Assembly (NCBI GenBank): GCA_028583415.1
Contig: CM053274.1
Span: forward strand, 91,916,549-91,980,548
Length of the DNA: 64,000 nucleotides
Direction: 5' to 3'
From: Protea cynaroides
Lineage: Eukaryota; Streptophyta; Magnoliopsida; Proteales; Proteaceae
Below are positions 21,911 to 32,278 of this stretch, in pieces. A program made the translations under genes and the position numbers. Position 1 is the stretch's first letter, and each line of letters opens with the position of its first letter. The notes under the pieces are model-generated. The model searched no databases. It worked only from the letters and a program-made list of their open reading frames with translations, and was not told the origin of the DNA.

Positions 21911-23085
21911 GGGGGTGTTTGGTAACACTCCAGAAGTTGGATTCTGACTTCTGAAGCATAAATGGAATAGAAGCCTATTTGGTAACTCGGTTCGGACTTC
22001 TGGAGAATCCATGAGTGAACCGGCTCCAAATGAGCTCTAGAATCCAATTTTTCGGAGCATCAAATAGATGCTTTTCGACTTCAGAGCACAATTTTGGAGT
22101 AAAAATCACCCCACACCACTACTACCACCAACTACCACCACCAACACCACAACCTACCAGCCACCACCCACCACCGCCACCACCCACTGCCGCCACCACC
22201 ACCACCACCACCACCACACCGCCACCACTATCCACCACCACCATCCTCAATCACCACCTACCGCCACCTACCATCGCCACCACCACCAACCACCACCACC
22301 ACCACCCACCGCCACCTACCATCGCCACCACCACTAGCCACCAACCACCGCCACCACCACCTACCACCACCACCAACTACCACCCACCACCACCGCCACC
22401 ACCACCACCCCTCGTCGCCACCACCACCAACCACCCACCACCGGCACCACCATCCACCACCACCCACCGCCATCGCCACCACCACCACCATCCTCAATCG
22501 CCACCTACTATCGCCACCACCACCAACCACCCACCACCGCCACCACCATCCACCACCACCCACCGCCACCGCCACCACCACCATCCTGAATCGCCACCTA
22601 CTATCGCCACCACTACCAGCCACCAACCACCACCACCACCAACTATCACCCACCACCACCACCACCCCCCGTCGCCACCACCACCAACCACCCACCACTG
22701 CCACCACCATCCACTACCACCCACCACCACCTACCACCGCCACCACCATCCACTACCACCCACCACCACCTACCATTGCCACCACCACCAGCCACCAACC
22801 ACCACCACCGCCACCCACCACCACCGCCACCACCCTCCACCACCACCACCCACCCACCGCCACCCTTCACCACTAACCTCCCACCCACCAGCACCGTCAC
22901 CAACCATCACCACTCACCACTAGTGCCACCATCCGCCACCCCCCACCACTACTCTGGAGTCCATGACTAAATTTGGTTAACAAACATGTTTCTACTCCCT
23001 CATACTCTTGAATCCTTCTGAAGTTGGAGTAGAAATTTGAACCAAAAGTAAGAATCTCAGAGTTAAAGTTTTATCAAACAACCCC
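21911..23085. mobile_element. PIF/Harbinger-type MITE with CCA minisatellite
   Basis: The left end is GGGGGTGTTTGGTAAC and the right end is TTATCAAACAACCCC, which are inverted repeats. Both sides carry TTA (21908-21910 and 23086-23088). The homologous empty site at 16970-16990 reads CAACTTAATAGTCTTGC, with a single TTA followed by the same downstream sequence. A 3-bp TTA duplication is typical of PIF/Harbinger. The interior is mostly the CCA repeat, and no transposase is present. Confidence 0.85.
22107..22955 (+). repeat. CCA/CCN minisatellite with higher-order repeat
   Basis: About 850 bp of CCACCA, CCGCCA, CTACCA and AACCAC variants. A higher-order unit of roughly 93 bp recurs: CATCCTNAATCGCCACCTAC appears at 22488 and 22581, with a related form at 22240. 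All six frames stay open by composition, giving artefactual Pro/Thr/His or Gly/Trp/Val frames. Confidence 0.95.
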
Positions 23086-23363
23086 TTAATAGTCTTGCTT
23101 GGGCAGGTGGGTGAAATCTGGATAAGAAAAAAAGAAAAAAGATGGCCTGCAAGTCAACTAATGAATAATGATAGACTGAATGAGTTATGGCTAGATGTTG
23201 CTTATATTTTACATTTTTAAATCTCCAACTTGAATCAAGCACTTGCTTCTCCCCTCCCAACATGTATAATTAATTGAACATGTAAGTAATTAAATATATA
23301 CGATAAAAATATACAGAGAATACAAGTCCAGATCAGAAACTTTTACCTGCCAATGTTTTTAAA

Positions 23364-23522
23364 CAATGACAAGTAAATTAATCAATTTTTTTTCAAATAG
23401 GCAATAAAATAAGTAGTTTGTCTGGTTCCATAATCTTCTGAGAACTAACAATGACAAGTAAATTATTCAATTTTTTTTTCCAATAGGCAATAAAATAAGT
23501 AGTTTGTCTGGTTCCATAATTT
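23364..23522 (+). repeat. ~83-bp tandem duplication
   Basis: CAATGACAAGTAAATTA...TTTGTCTGGTTCCATAAT occurs twice in tandem with minor differences. Confidence 0.9.
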
Positions 23523-23799
23523 GGTTAAACTCCATGTATTTAGAAGGAACATATTCATATAGATCAACTTTGCCAATGTATCTAAGTTAATATAAAGAAC
23601 ATGTAAAGAAATGAACAATAAAATAAAGGGAGTGAAAAAGAACCAGCGAGCTACTCGAAGTTGTTTGATAATCAAAAGCTAGAAGTAACATGTGATTTGG
23701 GGCCTTGCTTGATTTATATGTGCAAAAGGGAGTTTATTTAATTTTATTTTTTTTAAATACCATTTTTTCCCATTGTAATAAATTTTCTGTTGTTAAAAA

Positions 23800-24062
23800 T
23801 ACCATTTTCCCCGACCGAAATTGTACCTATTTTTAGCAACGGAAATTAATTTCCATCGGTAACAATCTAATATTTTACTCAACAGGAATATATGTTCCGT
23901 TGGGAAAAATGTGAATATACACCCACACATCGTAAAGTACTGTCGGGGTTGTTCGCAACAAAAGATACAACGACAGAAAACCATTTTGTCGGTAAATATC
24001 ATTGACAACTGAATGGCCTTTTCACCAACGGAAAATATCCATCGCCGAAAATAGGTATTGGT
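23800..24062. other. Sequence with short inverted CCGTTG/CAACGG motifs
   Basis: Repeated short motifs of the type ACCGA, CAACGGAAA, TTTCCATCGG and TTCCGTTGGG occur in both orientations. They resemble subterminal repeats of CACTA or Mutator-like elements. No termini or transposase could be defined. It interrupts the similarity between the direct repeats. Confidence 0.35.
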
Positions 24063-24064
24063 AG

Positions 24065-24660
24065 ACTTTGGGTTGGGATAACCTATCAAAGTCTTATTAA
24101 CTATGAGGTTTGATTAAATAGTATAGAATTATCATGAGGTGATTTTTATAAGAGTTTCCAAGTTATTGGCATTTGATAATGAATCATCTAAACACAAACT
24201 AAACCTGGTACAATAAATATTAAAAATTAACATCCGGATTTTTGTCTATTTTTTGATAAACAAACATTTTTTGAATTATTCCAAATCCAAATTTTATTTT
24301 TATCAATATTTTGACCAAACTTTCAAAGGAAATAAAATGAATTATTCTTAATTTTATGCCTTCCAAAATAACTCCCAAATCTGAATTTGCTAATAACTTT
24401 GGCTCTGGATTAAATTTGCATTAGGTTCGATTGAGCCTTCAGGTAAAACCCACTTGAATTTAACAAAAGCAAAGATAAACCTAACCCATGTATGCCCTGA
24501 TATCTGAAAGGCTCTTTGTAGAAGGAAAAAAGAGGGCATTTTAGGAATTCCTCACATGACTTTATCACCATACGTGCACATACACCTCTCCTTTTAACCA
24601 AGTAAAAAGAGTATTTAGGGGAGAAAAATGGACAGATGTAGATTGATGAAGTCATGTGAA
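24065..24660 (+). repeat. Direct repeat B, unit 2 (empty site)
   Basis: Matches the two halves of 18780-20100 and lacks the hAT-like element found there. It acts as the empty-site reference. Confidence 0.85.
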
Positions 24661-24842
24661 ATGTTGATGAACGTAAAAGGGATCCCCAGAGAGAGAGAGA
24701 GAGAGAGGAGGAAAGTGCATGGCTTCAAGTCATTTCATGAGACGAATTAAGTTCACAAAACTTTATTATTTAAAAAACATGAACATAATCTGTAGGGAAA
24801 ATGCAGTTCATGGTTTTCTAACCATCAAGAATGGCAATAAAA

Positions 24843-24946
24843 TCAAATTAAAGGGTGGCTGATCAGGTGGAGGTCCAGAACCAAAACGAGGACAGCAATC
24901 GTGACAATGTAATTCCAACAGCCAACACAAGCACAATATCTTCAAC
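24843..24946 (-). pseudogene. Small Pro/Cys-rich gene, copy E (exon 2 only)
   Basis: Minus strand. An intact acceptor CTGCAG is followed by KILCLCWLLELHC, DCCPRFGSGPP and DQPPF. The stop codon found after PPF/PPS in copies C and D is lost here (AAT), so the frame runs on. Several cysteines are replaced (Cys to Leu, Cys to His). Exon 1 is missing: the intron runs straight into the common flank at about 24965-25010, so a deletion removed it. Confidence 0.6.
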
Positions 24947-25206
24947 CTGCAGAGAAGAAACCAGTAGATTTTTAATAGTCTTTCTTGGACAGCTTGGTGA
25001 AATCTGGATAAAAAAATGAGACCAACTATGGTTGTGTGGGACCAACTATATAAGTGATTATGCCTAAAACATGTCCATGGACAAGGCTACTTGTCATATA
25101 TAAGTTAATTATGTATGTGAGCAAGGATGGTCCCTAAAAATTTACAGCCCCACACAACCCCTAAAAAAAAAAAAAAAAAAAAAACCTGGTAAAGTCCCTA
25201 CAATCG

Positions 25207-25452
25207 GGGATCCATATAGTCTCTTCCCTAAGATACAAGAGGAGGGGCGGCGGCTTCGATGGATGACCGACACCTGACTCTTGGGTGAATCTGAACCATC
25301 CATCTGAGCCGACACCCCTGTTGGCTCAGCTTGTTGGGTGGGGTGTCAGCTCGGATGGACGAGTCGGATTCACCCGAGAGTTAGGTGTCGGCCATCCATC
25401 CAGGCCGCCATCCCTCCTCTCGAATCTCAGGGAGAAGACAATTTGAATCCCC
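25207..25452. mobile_element. Hairpin MITE (long TIR)
   Basis: The left arm GGGGATCCATATAGTCT...GATGGATGACCGACACCTGA pairs with the right arm, whose reverse complement reads GGGGATTCAAATTGTCT...GATGGATGGCCGACACCTAA. A similar ACAATC/ACAACC flank may be a diverged target duplication. It is related in end sequence (GGGAT..CA.AT) to the MITE at 8426-8638. Confidence 0.7.
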
Positions 25453-25461
25453 ACAACCGGG

Positions 25462-25660
25462 GGTGTCAAAATTGAATTCATACCAAAAAGACTGGCCAAA
25501 GTCAATCAAAAAAAATTGGGCTGAATTTAACCGGTTTTTTTATCGAGATGATATCGGGCTTGGTTTTTAAAATCCAATGACAGTTTAATTTGGGCTGAAT
25601 CAACCAATAGGCCAATCGAACGGACCAAAAACTCCAAAAACCCCAAAAGAATATATGATT
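25462..25660. mobile_element. hAT-like element fragment
   Basis: Begins GGGGGTGTCAAAATTGAATT, like 17897. It shares TGGCCAAA, AACCGGTTT and TTGGTTTTTAAAA with 17930-18030. The right terminus was not found. Confidence 0.5.
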
Positions 25661-27400
25661 AGACAATTTTTTTTCATGATATTTTAACATATATATAAAT
25701 ATATAATAGAAACTTAAACCCTATTATCAATAACAACTCAATTACAGACGGATAAGAACCCTAGATGAATCAACACGATAAAAATCGAAAGTAAAACCTG
25801 AGTTCTCCTTAATTGTTTGATTTTGAACAATAAGTAAAAGATCAAAACCAAATCAGACCGAGCAATTGAACCCCATTTTTAAACATGTTTCGAAAGGATA
25901 AAACTGCCAATAAAAATACGTTAAAATAAGAAATTTCAAAATAATAATAATAATAATAATAATAATAATTGATAGTAAAGTAGATTATGTATTAACAGAT
26001 TGTGGCTGATCCGAAGCTTTATAAAATAATTGGATTTTAATGAAATAGTTTGTCAAGCTTCTCCACTTGCATTAATTTATTGTGCGGCTGATGCCGTCAT
26101 TAGAGTCCAGAGACTCTAGACACTTTCAATTGTCATCCACGTTTCATTTTAGTTAGATTTTGAATTAATGGTGATGGATCTTGTGCTGGTTAGACCATTA
26201 GAGTTGTTTATATTGTATGAACTACAAAGTAAAAAACTGTGGTTGTTTAAGTGCTCTTTTTTTCTTTTTCTTTTTTAATTTGTGTCAATCATTGTTAGCA
26301 AGAAGTATGAACGTCCAAACAAACTGAAACTAGCTGCCCATTGGACTACGATCTACATTACATATCTGTCTTGTCATGGCTTGGCTTTTCCTTAAGAATC
26401 AACCCTCAACTTCTTATTATTTCTTATTCTATCTATGATTATAGGCCCTTTGATGCATGGTTGTTTTAAATTTTTTTTTTTTTTTATGTATATTACCGCT
26501 GTTTTGATCCTGTATTATTGAAATTTTGCTGTTTAAAAGCCATACTAGCCACCGTTTTTTTATTTTTGGCCGTTTTAAAAAAAAAACTACCGTATTTTTT
26601 ATCATCTCATTTAATTTTTGGACCATTTTAAATTCACCGTACCATTTAAAGTTTTTTAACCGTTCCCGTATTAACTAACAATGATCTAAACTATACAAAT
26701 CCATCCATCGGTTAGGTGGCAAAACAGATCTCTAATTTCCTTGAAAATTGCCAAAGTTAGCCTGTTTGGAGCTATCGCAGGAGCAAGGAACTCCAAACTA
26801 GATCACTGAACCAGGTCGTCGGAACTGGACTTGCTTGAGATAATTCTTGTCAAATTTGAGATCAAGAAACGTTCACCACTGATATGCCTGAGAGAATCAA
26901 ATCGCAGAAATAGCTTCAATTAGATCTGAGAGCATCATTCGTCAGACAAGAACGTTTGAATTAAATTGTTGTCGGTACAATACCAAGAATTAGATCTTTT
27001 GATCAAGAAATTCCAAACCAGATCATCAGATCAAAAAACTCAATAACCAGATTTGGTTTTAAGGAATGTCAAAACATATCATTCTAGATAAAATTTAGGT
27101 TTAAATGTAAAATCTTTCTGATTTTATTATTATGGGCAACATTATCTTACTTGTCTATTATGACTGGTGGAAATCCAATCAAGGTTTGATTGATTATCCC
27201 TTACCAATTATAAATCAAAACTATTCCATTATGGGATTGGAATAGATTTGATATTCAATTATTATAAATATAAAACAGGATCTCTATAGTCTCTCTCTGC
27301 GTGAAATCAAAAGGACTCATACCTAAGGGAGAGGAAGCTGTAGAAGATCTCTGTTGGGAATCAATTACAAGACAAGGGTAAAAATCAATCTTCTACGAAG
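25660..27400. other. No gene seen
   Basis: AT-rich. (AAT)n at 25941-25968. No supported coding region, RNA gene or complete element. Confidence 0.5.
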
Positions 27401-27404
27401 AGAT

Positions 27405-27510
27405 ATGTCTCATCTATTTCATTTTATTATGTTATTACTCAAATATATTTTATTTTCATATGTGATTGATTGAAATGAGTTAATTAGGATTAAAGAAAGA
27501 AAATCTTATA
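27405..27510 (+). repeat. Repeat shared with 513-620
   Basis: A ~105-bp diverged direct copy of 513-620. In both places it borders retroelement sequence. Confidence 0.8.
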
Positions 27511-27619
27511 GTAGTATTAGAGTCATCCCACATGGATTTAAAATCATTGAGTATGAAACGTCATGAATGAATCCATTGTTACATGGAGAAAATGAGTAGA
27601 ATCAATCTTTTGATTTTGT

Positions 27620-28473
27620 TTACATATTGCTTGCAGTTGATTATGTTTCGAAATGGGTAAAAGGAATCGCCACCAAAACTAATAATTCCAAGGTTGTTAT
27701 AGGTTTTATCAGGTCTAACATCTTTAGCAGGTTCGAGATACCAAGAGCACTGATTAGTGATCAAGGAACTCATTTCTGCAATAGACCACTAGAGGCGTTG
27801 TTAAAGAAGTATGGTTTTTTTCATAAAATATTTATACCTTACCACCCTCAAACAAATGGACAAGCAGAAGTATCCAATAGAGAAGTCAAATCTATTTTGA
27901 AGAAGACTGTGAAACCAAACAGAAAGGATTGAAGCCTTCGACTTGATGATGCACTATGGGACTTACCGAACAGCATACAAGACGCCTATTGGGATGTCCC
28001 CTTATCGATTAATTTTTGGTAAGTCATGTCACCTTCCTGTAGAATTAGAGCACAAGGCTTATTGGGCAGTTAAGAGTTGCACCATGGAGATGGACGATGC
28101 TAGTATGCATAGAAAATTACAACTGCAAGAATTGAAGGAGATACGACTTGAGGCTTACGAGAATTCCAGCATATACAAGGACAAGAGTAAGGCGTTTCAT
28201 GACAAGAGGATTATGAGCAAGCAATTTGTAATTGGACAAAAAATCTTATTTTACAATTCGAGACTTAAATTGATGCCTGGTAAGTTACGTTCTCGTTGGA
28301 TTGGACATTTTGAAGTTACTAATGTGTTTCCTTATGGTACAGTTGAAGTTTGAAGTTTCGAAACTAACAAGGTTTTCAAGGTTAATGAGTATCGACTCAA
28401 AACATTCTATGAAGGCTTTCATGAGCATATTATAGACGAAGTACAATTGGGGGATCCCGTTTATTCTGATTGA
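27620..28473 (+). pseudogene. Ty3-gypsy integrase and C-terminal pol fragment
   Basis: The plus strand encodes AVDYVSKWV (first catalytic Asp), ALISDQGTHFCN (second Asp) and YHPQTNGQAEVSNRE (catalytic Glu), which is the integrase core of a plant Ty3-gypsy element. A frameshift at about 27930 separates it from RTAYKTPIGMSPYRLIFGK, the C-terminal domain ending FKVNEYRLK and a stop at 28471-28473. A further premature TGA occurs at 28351-28353. The wording of these blocks is typical of the Athila/Tat group. The zinc finger, RT, protease and gag are absent, so the 5' half is missing. Confidence 0.85.
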
Positions 28474-29988
28474 AGAGTATTGAGTTGAGCTGACGACGTT
28501 AAATACAAACACTGCTTAGGAGGCAACCCAAGAAATTGGATTTATATTTCTTATCACTTTTAATTATTTTTCTTTACATCTTTCCATTACATTTTTAACT
28601 TCCATTGGGGACAATGTTAGATTTTAGTGTGTGGGGAGGAATTAGGATTTTTCTTTTATTTTATTTTTATTTTTTAAGTTTTGTTTTTAATTTTTGTATG
28701 ATGTGTTAGGAAAAAAAAATTTCAAAAATTGAATTCAAAAAAAAAATTTCACTTCAATAGACTAAGAAATATGTATGCCATGGATTAGAACTATTTAAAT
28801 GTGAAAAAAAAATTACATATATGAAATAGTTGAAATAACTTGTTAAATGAGCTTTGAATAACATTGAAAGTTGCATTCCGAGCTAAAGCATGCAAGTTTA
28901 GTAGATGGAATCCAACCAAGTGAGCTTTTGAGTCAAACTAGATTGAGACATCTATGTCAGTCTTTATTTTCTTTGAAGAGTGATATCCTATTATTCTTTT
29001 GTATCTCTAGAACTTGCTTTGAACCGTTTCAAGATTACATTGATATGTGTAGACATGAAGATGATAAAGGTAAATAGGATTTTACAATCACTTAGCTTAA
29101 ATGATCAACCTTATATATTTTTATCCTTAGTGGACCCACTTTAAGCTTTTAAACTTTATTTTTCATTGAACCTTAAACCATGAGCCTTGTGTTTGTTTTT
29201 TTCATGTTTTATCAACCTTTGAGCTAGTAGAGCATTGAGAACTATCTAATGGGTTTGAGAGAGGTATGTATTGAATAAATATGGGGGTGCTATTCTCAAA
29301 AGTGATGGTTGTATGTCAACAAAGTGGGATGTAATGGGAGTAAATGGTCCTTGTTATGTTTAAAATGTCATGATATTCAAAAAAAATATTCAAATAGCAA
29401 AGCATAGTTCTCAAATGAAAAGAAAAAGAATAAAAAAAAAAAAAAAAAAAACTAGAGTTCTGGATGTATTGTTGAAGAGCTTTATCTATGAGCCTTTATC
29501 ATTTAGATTGTTCATTTTTTTTGTCTTAATACTCAATTAGTTTCTTGGGTTTTAACGTCAGTGCATTTTTCTTATCCGTACCCTGAACCTTAGCCTCATT
29601 ACAATCTTAATAAAGACCTTTTGATTCATGTATGCGTGTATTCTAAATAATGGGGATTTTGGTGAATAAGCAAGCCTATGGTAGTACATCTTCACATGAA
29701 GATCTTGAGTGAAACAGTTAAACCTTAAATTCTTGAGTGAGTAGAGAGAATCCCAAGAGAAAATCTACTAAACATTAGTATGCTCACTTTTTGAATAAGA
29801 TTAGTATGTTAGATATTGCTCATATTTACTAAGTGACATTTGACTATGACATATATTGTTCTCATGATCTCTTGAATTAGTTTCTAATTTCTGGTACATA
29901 TATTCCTTGAATGCTATGGGATGAAAGTGAAAAAAAATTTAGTATTTAGTTTGTCCGATGACGTGCAAGAGCTAAGTGTGGGGGAATT
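28474..29988 (+). mobile_element. Ty3-gypsy 3' non-coding region and PPT
   Basis: Contains the CTTAGGAGGCAACCCAA block typical of Athila-like elements downstream of pol, then AT-rich spacer. The polypurine tract AAGTGTGGGGGAATT at 29974-29988 sits immediately before the LTR. A similar GTGTGGGGAGGAATT at 28630-28644 is an older or decoy tract. Confidence 0.7.
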
Positions 29989-31332
29989 TGATAGATTCAT
30001 AATTTTATATATTTATTTTTCTTATATTTAGTTTATTTAACATATTATATGTCTTATGGTACTCATTTGTAATGATTCCTTATATATAAGACATTGGTGG
30101 AAAATATTAGTAATTTATGTTTAAAATGAAAAAAATTCTGATATTCTTAATAATGACCTTTTGAATTTCATGCATGTTTTTAATGTGAAAAGAATTTTAG
30201 AAATCAAACGTGATCCAAAAATTAGATTTGAAAAGCTGATTTGAATTGAAACCAGAGAAGGAAGATTACCACACATAGAAGGTTTACTATTGGAAAGATT
30301 TAATTGATTGTCAGAAATCTTGAGGAGAATATATAACTCTATGAAATATTACAAAGATTAGTAAATCTAGATGTGGCATTTGGTTAATGATAGAATGATT
30401 CTCTATCTAATCTAGGCAAGAGGATTTTGTTTAATCTTTATTTCCATATAATAAGGTTGTCAATTCTAGACATATCAGTTTTAATCTTCTCCACTCTGAC
30501 TATTTAAGCAATGTAAAGGCTACGTAATAGAGCATCCAAGAATTATTGAGAAGATTGTTTTATTTCTTTTGTCTTTCTTTTCTATCATGTCTAGTTAAGT
30601 TCTTTAGTCGATTCAAGGAGAATTTAATCCGGTTAGTAAAATTGTGAGACTCTGTTTTCAATTTTAATTATTTTTCTATTTAAATATCTGTATTCTTGAT
30701 TTTTCAAGTTAATGATTGCATGATTCAGTTTATTAAGATGTCTATTAATTGATTGAGTTATGTGGTTTATTGCTAACCTGAATCCATAATCCGTAATTAT
30801 TATGGTGTTCAGGAAAAATAACAATTGAGCAAAACAATTATGATCCAAGTTTTTGTTACTTGTTTAAAAGAAATATAGAATGAATTAAATAATCTGACGC
30901 TTGTTAGATTGTTGTTCATCTTTAACTCTCTCCAAGAGTGTAATGCTATCAATAAATTCATGAGGATTGCTTAATACCAATTGATTTATTGATAAAAATT
31001 AAATTATGTGTTGGGCTCAAATTAATGAAATTAAGAAAAATAAGGATTGTCTGACTTTTTGATAATCCTTGGTTAAATATTTGAATAGAGAATAATATCT
31101 ATGAGGTCAGTGTTCAATTTACAACCGTGAATAAATTTCCTTGAATTGACATCATCTTCCATTGAATTTTTGTTACTTAATTTTATTGTCAATTAAATTA
31201 CAGAAGAAAACCTCCATTTTTCTTGATAAGTGGACAATTTGATTAACTAGTCTCTGTGGATCGACCTTTACTTATCATTACTATTCATTATAAGTAAAGT
31301 AATTTATTTTTGGTTGCGCTCGACACGCATCA
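29989..31332 (+). mobile_element. Ty3-gypsy 3' LTR (1344 bp)
   Basis: Starts TGATAGATTCATAA right after the PPT and ends CGACACGCATCA, with TG...CA termini. The right flank is GTAGATC. The 5' LTR is not in the window. Confidence 0.8.
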
Positions 31333-31439
31333 GTAGATCTTCTAAGACAATCATGACGATATAAAATTCACCGCCACCGTTCACCGAACTAGCCGTCATG
31401 CGCCGAAGAAAGAAGTGAGTGAGATCCACTCGTTGGATT

Positions 31440-31860
31440 AAAAAAAAAAAAAAAGGCAACCGGGTTAAACCGAGATCGACCCGGTATCAGAACCTCGTCC
31501 CAAGTAACCCGAGTCGGCTTAACCCGATCCGAGCCAAATCCAGATCTGATACGAATCAGATCGGGTTGACCCGATACCAATCCGATCTCAGAAATCCGAC
31601 CCAGGTATCCCAAGTCGGGTTAACCCGAACCAAACTAGACCCAGGCCCGAACACAAATCAAATCGGGTTAACCTGACCCGGACTATATTCCGACCTGAAT
31701 AAGATAGAATCGGGTCAACCCAACCCGAATCATGACCTGTCCCGATTGGACTGGGTTGGCCCCATCCTGTTTTGGATCAGAGTTCAAGAAAACCAGGTCA
31801 AATCCAGACCGATTATACTGAACCAAGCCCGAAATTGATTCAGACCTTAGGCCATGTTTG
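31440..31860 (+). repeat. Repeats rich in TCGGGTTAACCCGA-type palindromes
   Basis: Seven or more imperfect copies of CGGGTT(A/G)ACCCG occur between 31463 and 31755 at irregular spacing of 30-80 bp, after a poly-A run. No coding content was recognised. Such blocks resemble subterminal repeats of hAT-like elements. Confidence 0.6.
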
Positions 31861-32278
31861 GATCATAGGAAAGTGGTCCCACACTCCAACTTTAATCGAT
31901 GCGTGATGGCGAGTTAAGGGTCCGTTTGACCTGAAATTTTTCCGTTGAATTTCTTTGATTATTCTCTACATTCTGGTATATCTGTAGTATCATTTATGTA
32001 AGGGTGTCAACAAACCGGCCTAGGCCGGTTTCGGTCCGAGCTAAACTGATGTCGGATTTTAGAAGTCCAGCCCAAAACATGTCCATTAAGAGTACGGGCT
32101 GGATTGGGTTGCGCTGGATACAATAACTAACGGGCGGGCCCGGTGTCGATTTGTTATCGGGTTGGACTTATTGAGGTGATTTCGAACTAGTTCAATCTTG
32201 ACCGAGCTTATCAAGCTTATCGAGCCTGTTTTATATGTAAGATATATAGCCTATTTTATTATTTCTATCTATAAAATT

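Noticed and set aside
22015..22923. 302-codon Pro/Thr/His-rich reading frame (and Gly/Trp/Val-rich frames on the other strand)
   Set aside because: It lies in a CCA minisatellite inside a MITE. All frames are open by composition, and there is no start context or family similarity.
28871..29077. 68-codon frame after the gypsy fragment
   Set aside because: Lies in the AT-rich 3' non-coding region of the retroelement, with no motif.
27515..31337. GTAG on both sides of the gypsy fragment as a target duplication
   Set aside because: Only four bases match, and the 5' end of the element is truncated, so the match is not meaningful.
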